From NCBI GenBank assembly GCA_050084515.1, contig CM114271.1:48484001-48548000 (forward strand): a stretch of DNA of 64,000 nt, written 5' to 3'. Within the stretch, counting starts at the first letter, position 1. The number at the start of each line of letters is the position of its first letter. This DNA comes from Blasia pusilla (Eukaryota > Marchantiophyta > Marchantiopsida > Blasiales). The position numbers were made by a program, and so were the translations under genes. Positions 56,232-64,000 of the stretch are shown in pieces. A model generated the notes under the pieces. It worked only from the letters and a program-made list of their open reading frames with translations, searched no databases and was not told the DNA's origin.

Positions 56232-58080
56232 ACTCCCATCATGTACATCTCTTCAAACATCTTCAAGGTGAATGCAAGACAGATTGAGGCATACATCAAA
56301 GCAAGCTATGGCAACTAGAACAACAAGAAAGTCCACCCAAGGAAAGGGGAAAAGAATCTTGAGAGTCCCTTCATCACAAAGGCATTGCGGTGTCAAGGAA
56401 GCAGATCCCAAGCTCTTGGAGGGCAACAATCTATATCCAATATCTCAAGAGGAATGCTTCTGCTTGAGTGCTTGATAAAAAGTTGCATATGGACATTCAG
56501 CCTCCTTTGAAGAGGGACATCAACCATTAGATGCAGTAGACTTCAGGGACGCGCGTAGGGATTCTCTTCCCTCTGAACTTCTAAAGGAGAGACTCCAACG
56601 TCAGACGGAGAAATCCAAAGATGTTTTGTAAGAAGTCCACGGGTCCGTATCAAGTGAAGAGACACAACAACGAGAAAGTGGGTAAGGTTGAAGCTCTATC
56701 TGCAAAGAAACAACTTAAGACGCCTTCCCCCCACATTGTAGATAAGAGTCGATCATCCCCAAATAGATCTCTAGTATCATGTGGTGTGCCAACCAAGTCT
56801 ATCCAAAGGACTAAGGTGACTCGAAAAGGGGTTAGGCGTCGAGGTGTGGTAGTAAACGTTCTGATAGTTTTGTGACCATGGCCTCTTATCTGAGGATAGT
56901 TGAATGTGTACATCATACATCGAGGAGCGAGGTCCAAGAGATGTAAGGCAGACCTGAAATGAAATCTAACATTATGAAACCTTTCTATAGACAATGTAAT
57001 TATGTATACAAGTATGTCTGAATGGTGAACGTCAACTTAGAGTTGATGCAAAATACTAAGCTCAAGTACTCAGCATTGGGAGAGCGGGAAGAAGCAACAA
57101 CTGGAACATGAAACATAGCTGCATGAAGGACTTATGATTAGAGATGGCCACCCTTGGCTCCAGCCTGCAAGCATCAATAGATCCCTTAAACCCCAAAGAG
57201 CTCCTTCTTGTGCCCAAAGTAGCGATCGCGATGTTGGGTGAAGGATTCGAGGGCCCTGCGCGTATTAGAGATCATAGTAAGGTAAGGAAAGAGCTGGTTG
57301 AGGCCGCGATGATGTTCTATGCTATGCTCAAGCTTCCCTTTGCAAATATAATCCCCATGCCCACGAGCTACAAATCCCATGACTGCAAGCTGCAACCTTG
57401 AGATGGCGAGAGTAAGTGTACAAATCCTACGGGCAATGGACGAGCTTCAACATCTAAAGTGCATACAATGCAGGTTGGGGATTGAAAAGAGAGAAGAGAT
57501 CGAGGTAGTGGTGAGTCCACTAACTATCAGCTTTGAGATCCCGATTTTGGCGTTGTGCGTCGATCCCAAAGCCAAAAAATGGAGTTTCGCAAGAAATTGG
57601 TGATTCAATATCCTTCAACTCTCTGAAATCCAACAATATGAAGCTCAAACGGGAAGAATGCCCCTCCCCACACATTGACTCCAAAACCCACAAGCGCGGA
57701 GATGCACTCAGTACTCACGAGTGTCTTACTTCGATGCACTCAAAGGAAAGGGCCACGAGCGATTGAAACCGTTGTTGTCAAACATAGAGGCTTCAAAGTG
57801 GAGCTGAGAGGAGAGGCATCGCCGGGAGCGGAATGGTAAGGGAGCAGCGTAGAGAGGGGTGGAGAGCAAGAGAAGAAAGTGAGAGGAGAGGGAAGAGTTT
57901 GAGGGAGAGTCATGAGCGGAAGGGAAGAAGGCGGAGACCCATAGGCACGTCTCCGCCGTCTGATGTACATCCCCTTAGATTTGACGACGCTACAAAAATG
58001 CACCGTTAGGTCTGTAGGGGTAGCCAATAGGGAGAGTGGATAGGCTTGGGGCGGCCGGATAGGTTAGGGTTGGGTTAGGG
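56232..58080 (+). pseudogene. Degraded coding-like stretch, unknown
   Basis: 56410-56475 reads LLEGNNLYPISQEECFCLSA. 57144-57401 reads ATLGSSLQASIDPLNPKELL, LVPKVAIAMLGEGFEGPARI and RKELVEAAMMFYAMLKLPFA. 57480-57620 has VVSPLTISFEIPILALCVDP. These look like pieces of one plus-strand gene (or element) broken by stops and indels. I do not recognise the family. Confidence 0.35.
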
Positions 58081-58588
<508 letters not shown>

Positions 58589-58819
58589 GTTATCACAAAT
58601 ATGCGAACTCCAATGCGAAGTTCAAAAAGACAAATTGGCATATTGAAGCGCACCTCTCCTAAGTAGGGCCAATTTTTTTTCATGTCTTAGAAATTTGAAT
58701 TTCTTTGATGAGAAAGTAGTGTTCAAGTACATGGTAGCATCTTCTATGACTACTTGTTCACATACTTTAGTAATATATCTTGGAAATACTCGGTTAAAAT
58801 AAATTTAAAATTATATTAC

Positions 58820-59190
58820 AAGAACCGTTCCTTCCTCCCGTGCATGGCACAGGCACTTTACTAGTCTATATTATTATTGGAAAGTGCTTTCTTGATTTGC
58901 AAACACTTGTATGTTTGTCACGTGACAAGTGAGCAACAGAAAATATTTCTTATACTCCGGAAAACAAGAAAAAAATTTGAGCTTGCGTAAAATATGATTA
59001 GTCCTTCACACGCATGGACCGTCCACTAGTTTATCTAATAATATTATTAGAATGCCCTTTCATTTTACAAATCCTTATCAATTTTACATTTTCCAAAAAA
59101 AAATCGTTCATATTTAAAATTCATAAAAAACACCTGTGAAACATAATTATAAGACGTAACTTAGTTTGAATCCGTGTATAGCACGGTCCT
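58820..59190. repeat. Cluster of repeat-terminus-like motifs
   Basis: CCCGTGCATGGCAC, then GGCACTTTACTAGT at about 58835-58868 is the inverse of the motif at 8985-9020. Weaker relatives are at 59005-59035 (CATGGACCGTCCACTAG) and 59170-59190 (CCGTGTATAGCACGG). They look like ends of small elements, perhaps Helitron-like. The class is not proved. Confidence 0.4.
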
Positions 59191-59969
59191 ACGATAGTTT
59201 TTCTTAAAGAAACCTACATTCATGCGTTCAACCCTGCCTATATTCGAAATTCGTATTCCCAACCCTAGATCTCCGCAGCGGACCAGAGCGCCTGCCAGGT
59301 CATACCGTTTTCCGTCCCGTCGCCGGACGCGCAACCTAAGTTTTCGGATGGCGCACATGCGTCCGGGCCGAGGTTCGAGTGTGACAGACCTGCGGGTCAT
59401 CTGGGACTTCTAAATACCGTCATTGCTTCGGGGAGATTTGCGCTCTCTCCCACCCCCCTCCATTCACGCGGACCCCGTGCTATTTCCTGGTTTTTGGGCA
59501 AAACACGTCCAAATTTTCCATTCCCGGAATACCCAGACGGACGTTGGATTTCAGTTTGGTTTTAGGGTTACAGTTCTCTCCACACGATGAAGACTTAAGC
59601 TCACTTCTACGCAGATGGTTGGATGTCAGACTCCAGGCAGAGATTTCGAATTTCAAAGTGGCTCGACTTTCTCCGCGTTTGCAGGGCTTAGGGTTTTGGA
59701 GTGAGAATCAGCGTCGGTAAATATTCAGTGGCTCTAGCTCTCTGTTAGGATGGATTTCCGGCTCTTTTTGTTGGTTTCGAGGCGATATCAGTTAGAAATT
59801 GTCGAAAGGGAAGGTGTGAGATGAATCGCAATTCTGCTCTCTGTTTTGCTCTTCGCGCATACTTCTGACAGTCGACGTCTGGACTTGTAATATCGTGAAT
59901 TCTGAAGAAAGCGTCTCCGCTATTCAAGCTCGTGGCAGCGCTTTCCGCACTTGGTTTCCGAGCGTACTC
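59191..59969 (+). other. Upstream region of the CMC2-type gene
   Basis: GC-richer than the DNA to the left, with no TE similarity. It should hold promoter and 5' UTR. I cannot place the transcription start; no convincing TATA box is seen. Confidence 0.4.
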
Positions 59970-60857
59970 ATGCATCCGCCTCTCACGGTACACAAGCATC
60001 CAGCCTGCCGTGAGGTACAGGGTCTTGCAACTTAATCAGTTTCTTTCCCTCGTGTTGGCTATGCGTTTAGTTATCGTACGAAACTGTGTCGTTTTTATCT
60101 CCAGTTAGTTGTCTGGAATGTTTTCCTTGCATTCAACATGTTTCACTCCCTGTGGAATCTCCAAACTTCCGTCTTTCTCGGGATTTTATTGCGACAAATT
60201 CCTGTCCTTGGTCCGACGGGCTGATGTTAACTTGAACCTGTCGTCGTGAAAGTCTCACCATTTACTGCAGTACGGGTGAGTGATTTGGTTTTATTTTGGG
60301 CCTTCGTATACTTCAGCGTTTTTCTGGAAAACTTACCGGGCGGTCTTGCTAAAATGCCAGCGAGGTGTTTTTCCGGGACGATTCACTTCGATCCTTCCAC
60401 TTTCACTGGTACCCTCCCAACGTGTTTTTGAAGTATAACTTCTTGTATGCACTGTGGCGGCAGATAATCATAGAATTCAAAAAATGTCATGAAGATCATC
60501 CGGTTACGAAGTTCTTTGGTGTGTGTACAGACCTGAAAGTTCGGCTCGACAAATGTTTCAAAGAAGAGGTGAGACATCCATCTCAGCGCATAAATTCCAC
60601 ACTGCTAGAGTCAGTGTCTGAACTTCCACGTTATTGGGGGCCTCAACTTTTTGCAGCAATTTATGCTAGCAGACGTATTATGTCACCCACCAGGGCCAAA
60701 GCTATCAGAGCACTCTAACTCTGGTCATTGATCTTCGTGATAGAAAGAAGTGAAGCGGAAGTTGAATTTTGAGGCTAGCAAGAAATTCAAGGAAAAGCTT
60801 CGCGCCAGCAAAGAAGACCGGGCAGCGGAATCAGGCAACTCTGCTTCCTGTGTATGA
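59970..60857 (+). CDS. CMC2: CMC2-type twin CX9C mitochondrial protein (three exons)
   Basis: Exons are 59970-60014, 60464-60568 and 60744-60857, all joined in phase 0, giving 87 residues. Donors are GTACAG and GTGAGA; acceptors GGCGGCAG and GTGATAG. The protein begins MHPPLTVHKHPAC. Its twin CX9C motif is C13-x9-C23 and C38-x9-C48 (CREIIIEFKKC and CTDLKVRLDKC), then a basic helix KVKRKLNFEASKKF-like end. This is the CMC2 signature: a small intermembrane-space protein needed for cytochrome c oxidase assembly. Family members are about 80 residues, so length fits. The stop is only 70 bases before the next start codon. Confidence 0.9.
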
Positions 60858-60927
60858 TCATGAGACTTTAAAGCCTCGACCCTCAATGCTCCTAATTGGA
60901 TAAAGTGATTGACGTGAGATACCTAAA

Positions 60928-61887
60928 ATGGACTCCAAACTGAAGGTTGAGAAGGCGGATTCTCCTCGCATGTCATGGGACAAAGGTCAGTCTAGAAGAC
61001 CTCGTATCCTCTTGGCCGCCAGTGGAAGCGTTGCTGCTATTAAATTTGGAATCTTGGCCGAAGGTCTCTGTGATTGGGCAGATGTAAGAGCGGTTGCTAC
61101 AAAGTCGGCACTTCACTTCGTTGATAAAGGTGCCCTTCCATCCTCCGTTACTCTGTACACGGATGAAGAAGAGTGGTCCAGCTGGGCGCAGATTGGTGAT
61201 GAAGTCCTGCACATAGAGTTACGAAAGTGGGCCGATGCGATGGTTATTGCCCCTCTTTCGGCCAACACTCTAGCCAAGGTAGAAAGGCGCAGATCAATTC
61301 ATCTCTCTCCTTTCAGAATGTACTCGTCTCTGTTGTCTAAGAGTTGGAATGAAGTGTAGTTATTTCCGAGTGAAGATGATTGACTTACTGATGTATCTTG
61401 TTGCTCTCTAAGAGTGCATGTGAGGTTTGAAGTATTGGTCCATATTCAAGGTCAATTTGTCGTCATTTCATTGAGAAGATGCTAGTACCATTGACAATGA
61501 AGGAGGGTTTGAAGCCCTACTTTGTCACTGAATGCGAGGGTCGTGTGTGTTTTCCAGATATCCGGTGGGTTGTGTGACAACCTGCTGACGTGTGTGGTCC
61601 GAGCATGGGACTTCAAGAAGCCTCTCTTTATAGCTCCTGCTATGAACACGTTCATGTGGGAGAGTGCATTCACAAGGCGCCACCTTCTCTCCTGTGAAGA
61701 ACTTGGTGCCATTCTAATCTCCCCAATTACTAAGAAGTTAGCATGTGGTGACACTGGGAATGGTGCAATGGAGGAGCCTTCTGTGATTGATTCGACATTG
61801 CGGATAGCACTTCTGAAATCTATGTGCTATTCTCCCATGAGTTACTCTCCAACTTTAAAATTGGAAACCAAGTATGAAACTTCCTAG
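60928..61887 (+). CDS. HAL3: Phosphopantothenoylcysteine decarboxylase, HAL3 type (two exons)
   Basis: Exons 60928-61278 and 61558-61887 (donor GTAGAA, acceptor TTTTCCAG, phase 0) give 226 residues, near the usual 200-230. This FMN enzyme decarboxylates phosphopantothenoylcysteine to phosphopantetheine in CoA synthesis. RILLAASGSVAAIKF starts the flavoprotein fold. The catalytic His is in LHIELRKWAD (H95). The substrate clamp is APAMNTFMW (N147). The active Cys is in LACGDTGNGAM (C180). All are intact, so the gene looks functional. The N-terminal 25 residues are variable. Its start follows the CMC2-type stop by 70 bases in the same direction, too little for an ordinary promoter. Confidence 0.95.
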
Positions 61888-64000
61888 CAAAGCCGGGAGA
61901 TTGATCTTGTCCATTGTTGCGAGGTCTAAAGAACCTTGTTCATTTTTTTACAGAACTCAATCATTAACTGTCATTAAAATTGACATATTTGTGGGAATGT
62001 CTACACATGAAAGCTGAATGTGTTTCTCCACTTTAAAGTACAACGTAGAAGGCCAACGCCAAGTACATACAGGTGGACGTTTGGAGTTACACCGGAAATG
62101 TGGGAAACTCTGATATGGAGTCTTTATGGTCCTGGGAAGCTTCATTCTACTAGCAGAGTAGTCACCACATTTGCGTTGAAATATAGCCTCGTACCAATGG
62201 TATTGGTGAAAGGACTGTTCTCGGTAAGGTTGAAGTTCGCAATCAATTGAGATACTTCCAGAGATTTTCCTTGTCATGTTATGTTAACAGGAGCCTAATC
62301 TATTGCAGAGGCACGGTGAGTGTCGTCAATGGGCTGACACCAGTCTTGTCTTTATGTATTTCCATACTGGTAAGGTCGGGAACAGTTGGGGAAGACATTT
62401 GGAGAAGAAATGCCATGGAGTGCTGGTTGGAATTGAGATATATTTAAGATGAGGGTTTTCCGACTTGTTTTGATGAGTGTCTACACCATGTGGATGTTAA
62501 TGCTAGAACGAACGTTTCCAAATTGATCCGGTGTATCCGGATCTGTTGACCTGGTGTATTCTGTATCATTGTGGTCTAGACTACCTCAATTTAAACCTGG
62601 GTTTGATAATATAGCAACATATTTTCGGAGCAAAGACATCTTGCGCGTGTCACGATAGTAAGTAAATATTCCGGATGTCTTCAGGGAATATCGCACCCAT
62701 CTGGTTGATATCTGTACTGAACCCCAAATGAGTGGATGGATGGCTGGGAACTCACTTAACTGGAATTAATGGAGAGAATGAATACGGTGACGTCGCACGG
62801 TCCTGAATTTTGGTGACGTCGCACGGTCCAATGTTCGCAGTCTCGATTTCCTTCTCCACTACGACTGACGTCCATCTTCGTTGTATTCGATCCTTCGCTC
62901 CTGACCATGCGAACTGCTGTGTTCCTCTTGTCTCCGTGGCGAGTGGGACCAAAAGTGTGCCACATCATTCAAGGGTTCTGCAATCCATTTGTGTAAGGTC
63001 ATGCCGACGAGTCGTACACCCGCGATCAGCAATTATGTTCAAGAAACATAAGCTTTCATAGAAACTTGGACGGAAGCTTGCAGTCGACACCCTCACGAGT
63101 ATTGATACCCTGTCTCTCACGTGCGACGTTGTGGGCTACTGATGCGTAAATGTCACTTCTGTCCAGACTAGACCACTGGAGCCTCGGTGAACCATGGAAC
63201 ACTATCTCCGAGAAACGCGGCGCGCATTTGACTTGAATTGCCCGGTATTGTCCCGATGTGGACAACTCTCACCCTGGTTTATGAAGACTTCCCATGTCGC
63301 CGCGGGGGATGAAGCTCAGCCACCACATGAGTTATGTGGCAGCATGGCAAAACCATCTGGTGTGACCAATACACGTCTCTAACTCTAAACTACCGAATGC
63401 AATTGTCAAAGTCTAGATGTGAAATGTGTAATGCAGCACGGGCTTAACTGCGTATGCGTCGATCCCGTGGTCAGACACAGTCAGACTAATGTACCGATTT
63501 TGCACCCTCCGTCCACAACATGATGGTTTATCAAGTATTGCTCCCGATTAGCTTCTTGTTATATGAGCGAATCACCAGATAGACGCTCCCATCTGTCACG
63601 ATCTGTTCATCGATCGCGAACTGTCTCTAATGTTACCTATCCTTTACAATTCAACTGCTCCGACGAACGAGTAGATAGCGCGCGTTCTAAGTTCCGACCC
63701 AGTTGTGGCCTCTTTGGGTCCCCTTGTTTTTAATTATAGATGGGTTTTTTGATGTTTACTTATTCAGGCGTGAAAGTGCGACTTCGATGAACTTTTTGTG
63801 ACCTTTTTCCCATACGAAAACCTAAATTTCCCCCCACGGGAATCAACACTTCTCGAAGCACGGATGGAAGTTCGACTCGTGTGCGCTGGTCATATCCGCA
63901 ATCAGTGGCCACACAAGACGCGTAGCGAATACCAATCATGGACCCATGACGAACAGTTCGACGTCCGTCTTACATCGTACACGCACGAACGGACGACCAC
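61888..64000. other. Region downstream of HAL3 without recognised gene
   Basis: The first part is probably the 3' UTR. GTGACGTCGCACGGTCC occurs twice at 62788-62829, a short tandem duplication. Scattered open frames up to 83 codons have no family I know. No TE similarity is visible, and base composition is more even than to the left. Confidence 0.5.

Noticed and set aside
60365-60718. Single 117-codon gene here
   Set aside because: It only includes exon 2 of the CMC2-type gene. Its ends are intron sequence, as the splice sites and the twin CX9C pattern show.

Overview
The window looks like a transposon-packed stretch of a streptophyte nuclear genome. Only one short stretch, about 59.97-61.89 kb, holds ordinary host genes: a three-exon CMC2-type mitochondrial assembly factor, followed 70 bases later by a two-exon phosphopantothenoylcysteine decarboxylase (HAL3 type). 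Both have clean GT-AG introns. The copia element has a tRNA-iMet primer-binding site. A non-seed land plant or a charophyte alga fits best, but I cannot name the species.

Layout. 1-4.9 kb: minus-strand Ty3/gypsy copy G1, which carries a decayed C5-cytosine DNA methyltransferase between protease and reverse transcriptase. 4.9-6.2 kb: LTR-like repeat. 6.2-10.9 kb: decayed ABCC transporter, a TC microsatellite, tandem duplications and a copia scrap. 10.9-14.1 kb: plus-strand copia C2. 14.2-17.7 kb: direct repeats of unknown type. 17.7-23.0 kb: copia C3 with both LTRs, inserted in a gypsy LTR. 23.5-24.3 kb: gypsy G2 integrase end with a PHD finger, cut by a CACTA-like terminus with repeats. 27.0-29.2 kb: plus-strand gypsy fragment. 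29.2-33.5 kb: gypsy G3 (gag-protease-integrase-PHD, no RT). 33.5-37.35 kb: copy A of a gene with an N4/N6 DNA-methylase-like domain. 37.35-40.0 kb: gypsy G5 (RT-RNase H-integrase, PHD lost). 40.0-51.6 kb: copy B of the methylase-like gene (minus), a solo LTR, and a divergent MULE-type transposase gene with SWIM finger (plus). 51.65-56.2 kb: gypsy G4 (5' LTR, gag, protease). 56.2-59.2 kb: relics and a CA microsatellite. 59.97-61.9 kb: host genes. 61.9-64 kb: nothing recognised.

Two systems stand out. First, the gypsy family combines a C5-MTase (a DNA-methylation writer) with a PHD finger (a chromatin reader) at the end of integrase, although no single copy here keeps both. Second, the methylase-like gene and the MULE transposase share one family of palindromes: arm GCAACCCGTCGGA, one central base, then the reverse-complement arm. 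These crowd their introns, 3' regions and the DNA between them, twice as arrays with a 65-bp period. This suggests one large composite transposon with two divergent genes and its own hairpin-like sites. Most reading frames carry stops or frameshifts, so these are mostly fossils.
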